Part shown: in pieces, positions 41,548 through 49,663 of the stretch
How the letters are laid out: every line of letters begins with the position of its first letter
Numbering within the stretch: position 1 is the first letter of the stretch
From: Streptomyces sp. R33
Lineage (GTDB): Bacteria; Actinomycetota; Actinomycetes; Streptomycetales; Streptomycetaceae
Length of the DNA stretch: 64,000 nucleotides
Reading direction: 5' to 3'
Assembly: GCF_041200175.1 (NCBI RefSeq)
Contig: NZ_CP165727.1
Span: 6,451,501-6,515,500 of the forward strand
The notes under the pieces: model-generated
What the model saw: the letters and a program-made list of their open reading frames with translations, nothing else
Told to the model about the DNA's origin: nothing
Database searches by the model: none
Position numbers and translations under genes: made by a program

Positions 41548-41567
41548 TGGTGGGGTTAACCCCACCA
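41548..41567. promoter_or_regulatory. 20-bp perfect palindrome TGGTGGGGTTAACCCCACCA
   Basis: A loop-free 20-bp palindrome centred on TTAA, 10 bp after the small protein's stop. It could be an operator for the downstream gene or, less likely, a terminator, since the centre has no loop bases. Nothing else is obvious before 41687. Confidence 0.45.
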
Positions 41568-41686
41568 ACCCTTAGGGGGACAGGTTCAGGGTCGAGTGGG
41601 GTGTGCCCCGGATGGGCCCCGCGCCTTCGGATCCATAGATTCGAGGAGAGCGAGCCAGTCCCACCCGCGCACCCACGGAGGCGGCC

Positions 41687-41902
41687 ATGTCGGCCCCCAC
41701 GATTCCCCCGCACGTCCCCGGCCCCGGTCCCCGGGTCCACGGCGCGAGCGCCCGGCTGCACTGGTGGGCGCTGGCCCTGCCCGCGCTCGCCTTCGGCCTC
41801 CTGCTGCTGCTCCTCGCCGGCTCCGCCGAGGCCCACGCCGCCTCCGGCGAGGCCTCCGCGCTCCTCCAGGTCACCCAACAGCTCCTGCGCGCCGTCGGCT
41901 GA
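41687..41902 (+). CDS. small predicted membrane protein
   Basis: 71 residues from ATG 41687, with GGAGGCGG about six bases upstream. A Pro-rich N-terminus, one strongly hydrophobic segment (about 26-45, 'WALALPALAFGLLLLLLAGS'), then an Ala/Ser/Gln helix. It could be a membrane-anchored or secreted peptide. Not recognised. Codon bias is normal. The 125 bp after it are GC-rich with overlapping inverted repeats and no gene. Confidence 0.6.
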   Translation: MSAPTIPPHVPGPGPRVHGASARLHWWALALPALAFGLLLLLLAGSAEAHAASGEASALLQVTQQLLRAVG

Positions 41903-42027
41903 CCGGGGTGCGCCCCGAGGGGCCGCGCGGCGCCCGCGCCGGCGTGCGCCGGGAGCCGCCCCGCGCCCGGGGCGCAGCCCCTCAACACCCTGCGCCCCAT
42001 GGCCCGATCCGTGCGAAGCTGGGAGCC

Positions 42028-42549
42028 ATGAGCGCCGACACACCCCGCAGGATCGTCCTCCTCCGGCACGCCAAGGCCGACTGGCCCGAGGTGCCCGACC
42101 ACGAGCGCCCGCTGGCGGAACGAGGCCGCAAGGACGCACCGGCCGCCGGGCTGAAGCTGGCCGAGACCGGCATCGCCTTCGACCTGGCCCTCTGCTCCAC
42201 CGCCGCCCGCACCCGTGAGACGTGGAAGCTCGCCGTCCAGGAGATGCCGCACCGGCCGCGGACCTCGTACGAGGAGCGGCTGTACGACGCCTCTCCGGGC
42301 GAGCTCATCGCCCTGCTGAACGAGACCTCCGACGAGGTCAAGGACCTCCTCGTCATCGGCCACAACCCGGGCATGCACGCCCTCGCCGACGCCCTCGCCG
42401 GCCGCGCGGAGGGCGACACCCTGGCCCGGATGACCCGGACCGGGTTCCCGACCGCCGCGTTCGCCGTCGTCTCCTTCACCGGCTCCTGGAAGTCCGTGGA
42501 GCCCGGGGTGGGCACGCTGCTGGACTTCTGGACCCCCGAGGACCACTGA
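42028..42549 (+). CDS. SixA-like histidine phosphatase
   Basis: 173 residues from ATG 42028 with GGGAG upstream. Histidine-phosphatase superfamily: 'RRIVLLRHAKADWPE' (RHA, with Lys-Ala-Asp as in SixA), a central 'DLALCSTAARTRETW' (second Arg) and 'DLLVIGHNPGMHALA' (second His). Small one-domain form like E. coli SixA, which dephosphorylates phosphohistidine proteins. The target in Streptomyces is unknown. Confidence 0.9.
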   Translation: MSADTPRRIVLLRHAKADWPEVPDHERPLAERGRKDAPAAGLKLAETGIAFDLALCSTAARTRETWKLAVQEMPHRPRTSYEERLYDASPGELIALLNETSDEVKDLLVIGHNPGMHALADALAGRAEGDTLARMTRTGFPTAAFAVVSFTGSWKSVEPGVGTLLDFWTPEDH

Positions 42550-42574
42550 GCACCCGTACGTACGCCCGATGTGA

Positions 42575-42612
42575 ACGGGCCCCGGCGCGGATCGATCCGC
42601 GCCGGGGCCCGT
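42575..42612. terminator. 38-base palindrome between sixA-like gene and serB
   Basis: The whole 38-base segment is self-complementary (ACGGGCCCCGGCGCGGAT, CG, then the complementary arm), giving a long stem between the two convergent genes. No T-run. Confidence 0.78.
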
Positions 42613-42632
42613 CCTCGTACTACGGAGGCGGC

Positions 42633-43832
42633 TCAGGTCAGACCCGCGGCCTCGACCTCTTCGCGGGTGATCCCGAGCAGGTACAGGACCGCGTCCAGGA
42701 ACGGCACGTTCACCGCCGTGTGCGCGGCCTCGCGGACCACCGGCTTGGCGTTGAAGGCCACGCCCAGCCCGGCCGCGTTCAGCATGTCCAGGTCGTTGGC
42801 GCCGTCGCCGATGGCCACCGTCTGGGCCAGCGGTACACCTGCCTCCGCGGCGAAGCGGCGCAGCAGCCGGGCCTTGCCCGCCCGGTCCACGATCTCGCCG
42901 GTGACCCGGCCGGTCAGCTTCCCGTCGACGATCTCGAGGGTGTTGGCCGAGGCGAAGTCCAGCCCCAGCCGCTCCTGCAGATCGTCCGTGACCTGGGTGA
43001 ACCCGCCCGAGACCACGCCGACCTGGTAGCCGAGCTGCTTGAGGGTGCGGATCAGGGTCCGGGCGCCCGGCGTGAGCCGCACCTCGGAGCGGACCTTGTC
43101 CACGACGGAGGCGTCCAGCCCGGCCAGCAGCTTCACCCGGGCGTGCAGCGACTGTTCGAAGTCCAGCTCGCCGCGCATGGCCCGCTCGGTCACCTCGGCG
43201 ACCTCGGCCTCGCAGCCGGCGTGCGCGGCGAACAGCTCGATGACCTCGTCCTGGATCAGGGTCGAGTCCACGTCCATGACGACCAGGCGCTGGGCCCGGC
43301 GGTGCAGGCCGGCCGAGACCACGGCCACGTCGACGCCGATGTGCGCGGCGGCGGTGGCCAGGGCCGTGCGCAGCGGCTCGGTCTCGCAGCCGGACACGGC
43401 GAACTCGACGGCCGTCACGGGGTACTTGGCGAGCCGGAAGATGCGGTCGATGTTGCCTCCGGTCGCGGTTATCCGCGAGGCGATGGCGGCCGTGGACTCG
43501 GCCGTCAGCGGGTGCCCGAGCACGGTGACGTGCGAACGGCCGCTGCCGCGCGGCCGGTTGTCACCGGTACCGGAGAGGATCTCGGCCTGCATCTTGAGCG
43601 ACTCGGCCCAGCTGTGGACGGTGGCCCGCAGCTCGCCCTCGGTGCCGGCGGCGGGCTTGGTGACGAGGGCGCACAGGACGATGCGGCCACGGGTGACGAC
43701 CTGCTCGATGTCGACGACGTCGACGGAGTAGGCGGCGAGGGTGTCGAACAGCCCGGCGGTGATCCCGGGACGGTCCTTGCCGAAGATCTTGACGAGGAGG
43801 GTGGGGACGTCGGAGGTCTGCGAAGCGCTCAT
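42633..43832 (-). CDS. serB: phosphoserine phosphatase
   Basis: 399 residues from ATG 43832, with GAGGG about six bases upstream. N-terminal ACT domain(s) (about 8-165; 'LLVKIFGKDRPGITAGLFDTLAAYSVDVVDIEQVVTRGRI'-type), then a HAD phosphatase: nucleophile 'VMDVDSTLIQDEVIELFA' (about 186), 'GVVSGGF' (motif II) and 'AIGDGANDLDML' (motif IV). It makes L-serine from phosphoserine; ACT domains usually bind amino acids for feedback control. Confidence 0.95.
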   Translation of the reverse strand: MSASQTSDVPTLLVKIFGKDRPGITAGLFDTLAAYSVDVVDIEQVVTRGRIVLCALVTKPAAGTEGELRATVHSWAESLKMQAEILSGTGDNRPRGSGRSHVTVLGHPLTAESTAAIASRITATGGNIDRIFRLAKYPVTAVEFAVSGCETEPLRTALATAAAHIGVDVAVVSAGLHRRAQRLVVMDVDSTLIQDEVIELFAAHAGCEAEVAEVTERAMRGELDFEQSLHARVKLLAGLDASVVDKVRSEVRLTPGARTLIRTLKQLGYQVGVVSGGFTQVTDDLQERLGLDFASANTLEIVDGKLTGRVTGEIVDRAGKARLLRRFAAEAGVPLAQTVAIGDGANDLDMLNAAGLGVAFNAKPVVREAAHTAVNVPFLDAVLYLLGITREEVEAAGLT

Positions 43833-44051
43833 GGTGCCCTCACCGTATCTTCCCGCTCTCCGTGCTTGGACCCCCGTCCCACCTGCCGGAACCATTCTCC
43901 GGCGGAGTGCTCCCCGGCGCTGCCCGGTACGGGCGCCCGGGGGACGGCGGCGGGGTGAACGGAAACCGACGGGCAGGTGTCAGGGGCCCTCGGGGCGGTC
44001 GGCCGGCCGACCGTGTTCGATTTGGTACGGCCCGTCCCTTTTCCCGGCGCC

Positions 44052-45578
44052 TCAGTCCGGGGGCCCGAGCGGTGGCGGCGGGGGCGGGGTGAACGGCGGG
44101 CGGTGGTGCGGAGCCGGGCGCCCGGAGGGCCTGCGGGGCAGCCGGGTGATCGTGACGTCCCAGGAGCCGTCGGGCTCGGCGTACGGGTCGGGGTACGGGT
44201 TCTGCCCGGGGCTCGCGTACGGGTACGGCCGCCCCGGCGGCGGCCGGTACGGGGCCGTCGGCGCATCGGGCCCGGCCCCCGGCGGCGCCGGGACCGGCCG
44301 CAGCGGGCGCCGGCGCCGCGCCAGCAGCGCCCCCGCCCCGCCCGCCGCCGCGCCCCAGGCCGCCCCGAGCAGCAGCGCGTACGGCGCCTCGCCCCGCAGC
44401 TCCACCCCGGCGCCCACCGCGTCGATGCCGAGCACCGATAGCGAGCCTCCCCCTGCCAGGGCGGGGGGACCCCCGACCGACACCCCCGTCAGCCACACCA
44501 GCACCGCCAGCACCACCCCGGTCACGGCTGACAGCCGCACCGCGCACCCCGGGATCCCGCGGGCCGGAGTCCGTACGGCGGCCAGCACTCCGGCGCCGAG
44601 CAGCAGCAGCCCCACCCCCGCAACCAGCAGCCAGGCCCGACCGTCGTACTCCGCGAGCCGGGCCACCGTCACCGGCTCGTGCGCCGAGCCGCCTAGCAGA
44701 TCGTCCAGCGGATCCGGCAGCAGCCGGCCCGGCGCGCCCGTGGCCCGCCCGTCGACCGGCACGAACATCCCCAGCAGCATCCCCGTCCAGGCCCCGTTGG
44801 GCGCCCCCAGCAGTGCGGTACCCAGCACCCGCCGCGGATGCTCGTCCCCCAGCGCCGCCCACACCGCCGCGGCGAGCCCCGCCGCCACCGCCATCAGCAA
44901 CGCCACCACGAGCGCCGACACCGCGGGCCGCAGCCGCGCGAACGCCGCCGGGCCGCGCCGCGAAGCCAGCAGTGCCACCGCCAGTACGGCCAGCACCCAC
45001 ACCGCCGCGCCCAGCAGCGTCGGACCCGACTCCACCGAGAACCCCACCCGGGCCTCGGCGTCGATCAGGTCCCCGATGCGGTCCGGGAGCAGCCCGCCGA
45101 TGTCGCCGATCCCGGGGACCACCACCTGCGGCGGGGTCCTCGGCAGCTGCGGCCCGTCCAGGGTGACCACGTCGTGCCCGGCCCGGGCCAGCCCGGCCGC
45201 CGCGGCGACGAACAGCACCGCCACCGAGGCCGTGCGGGCTGCGAGTTCACCCGTCCCCGCCCCGGTCCGCACCGAGCGCAGGAAGATCCGGGCGAGGACC
45301 AGCGCCCCGGCCAGCCCCACCCCGAGCGGCATGACGTCCAGTGAGGTCTGCGCACCCGGGCCGGTGACCCCGAGGACCGACACGTCCCACGACGGGGTCA
45401 CCGTCCCGCCGATCGCGAGGACCACCACGGCGGCCGTCATCGCCCCGAGCGAGCCTCCCGTGGTGTCGGCGCCGAGCAGATGGAGCCCCAGCGCGGCGAC
45501 CCCGGCCATCACGACGAAGGCCCAGCCGGTGGCGGCGATGCCCGAGAGGACCACGTCTCCCCAGCGAATGCGGCGCAT
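44052..45578 (-). CDS. streptophobe-family membrane protein
   Basis: 508 residues from ATG 45578. About nine to ten hydrophobic helices with Gly/Ala/Leu-rich sequence and a Pro/Tyr/Arg-rich cytosolic tail (about 430-508, repeated 'PYPYASPGQNPYPDPYAEP'-like). It fits NCBI's streptophobe family: hydrophobic proteins restricted to Streptomyces and near relatives. Function unknown. The 220 bp between it and serB contain no gene I can support. It diverges from the FHA-ABC transporter. Confidence 0.75.
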   Translation of the reverse strand: MRRIRWGDVVLSGIAATGWAFVVMAGVAALGLHLLGADTTGGSLGAMTAAVVVLAIGGTVTPSWDVSVLGVTGPGAQTSLDVMPLGVGLAGALVLARIFLRSVRTGAGTGELAARTASVAVLFVAAAAGLARAGHDVVTLDGPQLPRTPPQVVVPGIGDIGGLLPDRIGDLIDAEARVGFSVESGPTLLGAAVWVLAVLAVALLASRRGPAAFARLRPAVSALVVALLMAVAAGLAAAVWAALGDEHPRRVLGTALLGAPNGAWTGMLLGMFVPVDGRATGAPGRLLPDPLDDLLGGSAHEPVTVARLAEYDGRAWLLVAGVGLLLLGAGVLAAVRTPARGIPGCAVRLSAVTGVVLAVLVWLTGVSVGGPPALAGGGSLSVLGIDAVGAGVELRGEAPYALLLGAAWGAAAGGAGALLARRRRPLRPVPAPPGAGPDAPTAPYRPPPGRPYPYASPGQNPYPDPYAEPDGSWDVTITRLPRRPSGRPAPHHRPPFTPPPPPPLGPPD

Positions 45579-45749
45579 GCGTGCCCCCGATGCGTGTCGA
45601 GCGTATGCGGTGGGTCGAGAAGTCCCGTATCTCACTCTCCGGGTGACTTTCGACCCCGTCAACGGGCAGGCGTAGACGCCCCGGGAAGGCCCCGATTCCA
45701 CATGTGGCCCCAGGCCTGAAATAGTTCCCCCGGATGTTCGCCATCCCTA

Positions 45750-45776
45750 GACTCCCTGACGTCGGACTCCCTGACG
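45750..45776 (+). repeat. 12-bp direct repeat in transporter promoter region
   Basis: GACTCCCTGACG occurs at 45750-45761 and 45765-45776 with a 15-bp period, 37 bp before the FHA-ABC start. Possible activator or sigma-factor site; TAGACT (45748-45753) overlaps the first copy. Confidence 0.4.
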
Positions 45777-45812
45777 CCAGGGGGATTCTCGGGGGACCTA
45801 AGTGGGGCTGGA

Positions 45813-48374
45813 GTGCCGGAACTCGTACTGGAATTGAATGGAAGGACCTGGACGCTCGATCCGTCCAGGTCGTACTCGCTGGGGCGTGACCCCCAGGGAG
45901 ACGTGGTGATCGATGACGCCCGGGTGTCGTGGCGGCACGCCACCATCGCCTGGAACGGCCGGGGTTGGGGCATCGAGGACCACGGCAGCACCAACGGCAC
46001 CTACGTGCACGGCGCGCGGGTCCAGCAGACCGAGCTCGTGCCGGGCACGCCGGTCCACCTGGGCAACGCCACCGACGGCCCGCGGCTGAATCTGAGCGCA
46101 GCCGCAGCGCCGCAGCAGGCCGTACCGCAGCAGGCGGCCCCGGCCTACCAGGCCCCGGCCCAGCAGGCCGCTCCGGCCTACCAGGCCCCGGCCCAGCAGG
46201 CCGCCCCCGCGTACCAGGCGCCTGCCCAGGCGCAGCAGCAGGCCTGGCAGCAGCAGCCGCAGCAGGCGGCCGCCCACCAGCAGCCGCAGCAGCCGCACTT
46301 CCCGCAGCAGCAGCAGGGCGGCGGCGCGGGCGTGCCCGCGCAGGGCGCCGCACCCGCGTACGGCGGTGACCGCAGCCCGACGACGTTCCACCAGATCGCC
46401 GTCGGCCGCGTCATGCGGATCGGCCGTGCGCTGGAGAACGAGCTCGTCGTCTCGGACCTCCAGGTCTCGCGCCTCCACGCGGAGTTCCGCTCCACGGGCG
46501 GCCGTTTCGAGATCCACGACCTCGGCAGCCACAACGGCACCTACGTCAACGGCCAGCCGCTGCCCAAGTCCGGCACCGCGCTGCTCGGCCCGAACGACAT
46601 CGTCGGCGTCGGCCACTCGACGTTCCGGATCGTCGGCGACCGGCTCGAGGAGTTCGTCGACACCGGTGACGTCTCCTTCTCGGCCCGCCACCTCACGGTG
46701 ACGGTCGACGGAGGCAAGCAGATCCTCAAGGACGTCACCTTCGGCGTCCCGGAGAAGTCGCTCATCGGCGTCATCGGCCCCTCCGGCTCCGGAAAGTCCA
46801 CGCTGCTCAAGGCGCTGACCGGCTACCGGCCCGCCAACGAGGGCGACGTCCTCTACGACAACCGCAACCTGTACAAGCAGTTCGCGGAGCTCCGCCAGCG
46901 CATCGGCCTGGTCCCGCAGGACGACATCCTGCACAAGGAGCTGAAGGTCAGCACGGCCCTCAAGTACGCGGCCAAGCTCCGCTTCCCCGGCGACACCGCC
47001 GAGTCCGAGCGCGCCGCCCGCATCGACGAGGTCCTGCGCGAGCTCAAGCTCGACATCCACAAGGACAAGAAGATCACCGCGCTCTCGGGCGGTCAGCGCA
47101 AGCGCGTGTCCGTGGCGCTGGAGCTGCTCACCAAGCCGTCTCTGATCTTCTTGGACGAGCCCACCTCCGGCCTCGACCCGGGCATGGACCGCGACGTCAT
47201 GCAGCTGCTGCGCGGCCTCGCCGACGACGGCCGCACGGTCCTGGTCGTCACCCACTCGGTGGCCGAGCTGTCGCTGTGCGACAAGCTGCTGGTCATGGCT
47301 CCGGGCGGTTCGGTCGCGTACTTCGGCCCGCCGGACGAGGCGCTGAACTTCTTCGGCTACACCACGTGGGCGGACGTCTTCTCGGCCTTCGAGAACTACC
47401 GCGACTACGACTGGGCCGGCCGCTGGAAGGGCTCGCAGCACTACCAGCTGTACGCCGCCGATCTCGACTCGGTCGCCCCGCAGCAGGTCGCGATGCCGCC
47501 GATGCAGCAGATGATGCCGCCGAAGGCGCAGGGCTGGGGCGACCAGCTGTGGACCCTGATCCGCCGGTACGTCTCGGTGATCGCGTCCGACAAGGGCTTC
47601 ATGGCCCTCATGCTGATCCTGCCCGCGGTCCTGGGCGTGGTCTCCACGGTCATCCCCGCGACGTTCGGCCTCGCGCCGCCGAAGCCGCCGTCCCGGTTCA
47701 ACGGCGACGCCGGCACGATCATGCTGATCCTCTGCGTCGGCATGTGCTTCTCGGGCGCCGCGAACTCGGTCCGTGAGCTGATCAAGGAACGGGTCATCTA
47801 CGAGCGCGAGCGCGCCACCGGTCTGTCCCGGTCGGCGTACCTCATGTCGAAGGTGATCGTCCTCGGCTTCATCACGGCCATCCAGGGCGCTGTCATCTGC
47901 GCCATCGGCTTCGCCCCGCGCGACCTGCCCACCGAGGGCCTGCTCATGCCGCCGGCCGTCGAGCTGTGCCTGTCGGTCACCGCGCTCGGCTTCACGTCGA
48001 TGATGTTCGGCCTCGTGATCTCCTCGCTGGTGAAGACCGCCGAGAAGACCATGCCGCTGCTGGTCATGTTCGCGATCGTCCAGGTCGTGTTCACCGGCAT
48101 CCTGTTCCAGGTGTACGACTCGCCCGGCCTGGAGCAGTTCGCCTGGCTGATGCCGTCGCGCTGGGCGGTCGCCGCCGCCGGCACCACGCTCGACCTCGGC
48201 AAGCTCATGCCGCCGTGGGACCAGCAGAACCCGACCAACACCGACCCGCTGTGGGAGCACTCGATCGCACAGTGGGGCGTGAACATCACGATCCTGCTGC
48301 TCATCGGCGTCGCCTGCGGCTTCGCCGTGCAGAAGCTGCTGCGCCGCCACGAGCCCGAGGTCATGCGCAACTAG
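45813..48374 (+). CDS. double-FHA-domain ABC transporter (Rv1747-like, ATPase fused to permease)
   Basis: 853 residues from GTG 45813. FHA1 about 3-90 ('SWRHATIAWNGRGWGIEDHGSTNGTYVHG'). A Gln/Ala/Pro-rich linker about 95-180 includes three 11-residue repeats. FHA2 about 190-275 ('VSRLHAEFRSTGGRFEIHDLGSHNGTYVNG'). ATPase about 290-520 (Walker A 'GPSGSGKST', signature 'LSGGQRKR', Walker B 'LIFLDEPTSGLD'). The ABC-2 permease with about six helices is at 580-850. The layout matches M. tuberculosis Rv1747, whose FHA domains bind phosphothreonines made by PknF. Export of a cell-envelope lipid-linked molecule under Ser/Thr-kinase control is likely; no kinase gene is adjacent here. Confidence 0.92.
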   Translation: MPELVLELNGRTWTLDPSRSYSLGRDPQGDVVIDDARVSWRHATIAWNGRGWGIEDHGSTNGTYVHGARVQQTELVPGTPVHLGNATDGPRLNLSAAAAPQQAVPQQAAPAYQAPAQQAAPAYQAPAQQAAPAYQAPAQAQQQAWQQQPQQAAAHQQPQQPHFPQQQQGGGAGVPAQGAAPAYGGDRSPTTFHQIAVGRVMRIGRALENELVVSDLQVSRLHAEFRSTGGRFEIHDLGSHNGTYVNGQPLPKSGTALLGPNDIVGVGHSTFRIVGDRLEEFVDTGDVSFSARHLTVTVDGGKQILKDVTFGVPEKSLIGVIGPSGSGKSTLLKALTGYRPANEGDVLYDNRNLYKQFAELRQRIGLVPQDDILHKELKVSTALKYAAKLRFPGDTAESERAARIDEVLRELKLDIHKDKKITALSGGQRKRVSVALELLTKPSLIFLDEPTSGLDPGMDRDVMQLLRGLADDGRTVLVVTHSVAELSLCDKLLVMAPGGSVAYFGPPDEALNFFGYTTWADVFSAFENYRDYDWAGRWKGSQHYQLYAADLDSVAPQQVAMPPMQQMMPPKAQGWGDQLWTLIRRYVSVIASDKGFMALMLILPAVLGVVSTVIPATFGLAPPKPPSRFNGDAGTIMLILCVGMCFSGAANSVRELIKERVIYERERATGLSRSAYLMSKVIVLGFITAIQGAVICAIGFAPRDLPTEGLLMPPAVELCLSVTALGFTSMMFGLVISSLVKTAEKTMPLLVMFAIVQVVFTGILFQVYDSPGLEQFAWLMPSRWAVAAAGTTLDLGKLMPPWDQQNPTNTDPLWEHSIAQWGVNITILLLIGVACGFAVQKLLRRHEPEVMRN
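46128..46226 (+). repeat. three 33-bp in-frame tandem repeats in the FHA-ABC linker
   Basis: Units at 46128, 46161 and 46194 each encode QQAAPAYQAPA, with only synonymous base differences between copies. They lie in the linker joining the two FHA domains and are likely to vary in number between strains. Confidence 0.8.
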
Positions 48375-48411
48375 CCGGCACCGCTGCGCGCACCCTCCCC
48401 GCCACGAGAAA

Positions 48412-48454
48412 CGCCTCAGGGCGGCACCCGGATACCGGGTGCCGCCCTGAGGCG
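48412..48454. terminator. 20-bp perfect hairpin between convergent genes
   Basis: 48412-48431 and 48435-48454 are exact complements over a three-base ATA loop, the longest stem in the window. It lies between the FHA-ABC gene and the SLT gene. Confidence 0.82.
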
Positions 48455-48488
48455 CATGGGGGTGCTGGGGTTGCTATGCCAGCGGCCC

Positions 48489-49190
48489 TCAGTAGGCGCT
48501 GTTGACGTTGTCGATCGAGCCGTAGCGGTCGGCGGCGTAGTTGGCCGCGGCGACGATGTTGGCGACCGGGTGGTACTGGTCCAGCGGGGTGCCGGGGACG
48601 TGGTACGCGAGGAAGGTCGGCTTGATGACCTGGAGCAGACCCTTCGAGGGCACACCGTTCTGGGCGTTGATGTCCCAGTTGTTGATCGCCCGCGGGTTGC
48701 CGCTCGACTCGCGCATGATGTTCTTGTACAGGCCGTTGTACGTGCCCGGAATCTTGTGCGCCTTCATGATCGCCAGCGACTCCTTGATCCAGCCGTCAAG
48801 GTTGTTCGCGTAGACCGGCTTGCGGACGGTGGAGCGGCTGGCGGCCGCCTTCGCCTCGCGGTCCTTCTTCGCCTTGGCTGCGGCCTCGGCGTCGGCCTTC
48901 GCCTTCGCGGCGGCGGCGGCCTTGGCCTTCACCGCGGCCTCGAGCTTCGCGGCGTCCGTGGCCAGCTTGGACTGCATGGAAAGGTGCTGCACGGTCTTGG
49001 CCTGGACACCCTCGACGGCCTGGGTCCACGCCACGGGGGCAGCGGCCACGGTCGTACCGGCGTCGGCGGTGCCGGCGGGGACGAGGGTGGCGGCCAGGGC
49101 GGCGGCGCCGATGGTGGCAACGGCGGCGAAGGACATCTTGTGCGCCTTCGTCAGACGACGAATCTGGCCGGGGGTGCTGGTCTTGGACAT
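48489..49190 (-). CDS. secreted SLT-type lytic transglycosylase
   Basis: 233 residues from ATG 49190. Export signal about 1-45 with a long basic n-region ('KTSTPGQIRRLTKAHKMSF') and hydrophobic 'AAVATIGAAALAATLVPAGTADA'. An Ala/Lys/Glu-rich coiled-coil spans about 65-118. The SLT domain is at about 128-233: 'IKESLAIMKAHKIPGTYNGLYKNIMRESSGNPRAINNWD' (catalytic Glu in RESSGNP) and 'GLLQVIKPTFLAYH'. It cleaves peptidoglycan. The long coil may set its distance from the membrane or bind wall polymers. Confidence 0.9.
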   Translation of the reverse strand: MSKTSTPGQIRRLTKAHKMSFAAVATIGAAALAATLVPAGTADAGTTVAAAPVAWTQAVEGVQAKTVQHLSMQSKLATDAAKLEAAVKAKAAAAAKAKADAEAAAKAKKDREAKAAASRSTVRKPVYANNLDGWIKESLAIMKAHKIPGTYNGLYKNIMRESSGNPRAINNWDINAQNGVPSKGLLQVIKPTFLAYHVPGTPLDQYHPVANIVAAANYAADRYGSIDNVNSAY

Positions 49191-49663
49191 GCGTAGCAAC
49201 CTCTTCGAATAGCGGGAGCCGCAGGCAAGCACCGTTCGGATCCGGGATCCGCGGTGCTGTGCGACGGGAGCAATTCTTAGCGGCGGCAAAATCTTGTGGC
49301 AAAGGTGTGACGTACGATCCCGCTTAGTGGATCAGGGGGCGCCGACGAGCCCGGAATTCCGGGCCGCACGCTAGGCGCAGCAGTGCTTACAACGTCTTCA
49401 CACGTCCACTAGGCGTCTTCGTAAGTGACGTGGGTCCTATGCGCGGGCTCACATCGGCCACGTAACAGTCTCACCATGCGTTGCTCAAGCAATGCGTTGT
49501 GTAACGGAATTCTCCACCCTGAGGACCACAAACCCCCGCCGCCCCTCATCCCCAAGGCCCAGAAGGCCCCGGCGACCCCCTCCCCAAGGAGGACGACACA
49601 CCGCCCCCAGCCCTAGGGCCTGAGCCCGATCCCGCAGGTCAGAGCCGCTAGTACGGTGAGCCC
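49191..49663. other. 473-bp non-coding divergent region between SLT gene and histidine kinase
   Basis: No ORF is convincing here. Visible elements: GCCCGGAATTCCGGGC (49349-49364), a perfect 16-bp palindrome; GCGTTGCTCAAGCAATGC (49478-49495), an imperfect 18-bp palindrome; and a relatively AT-rich segment around 49275-49320 containing TAAGAAT on the minus strand, a possible SLT-gene promoter. I looked for the c-di-AMP (ydaO) riboswitch that precedes several Streptomyces wall hydrolase genes and did not find its conserved boxes. Confidence 0.6.

Noticed and set aside
43833..44051. possible small gene between serB and the streptophobe gene
   Set aside because: Frames there are short, without ribosome sites or recognisable pattern.
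49191..49420. possible c-di-AMP (ydaO) riboswitch upstream of the SLT gene
   Set aside because: Several Streptomyces wall-hydrolase genes have it, but the conserved boxes are not present on either strand here.
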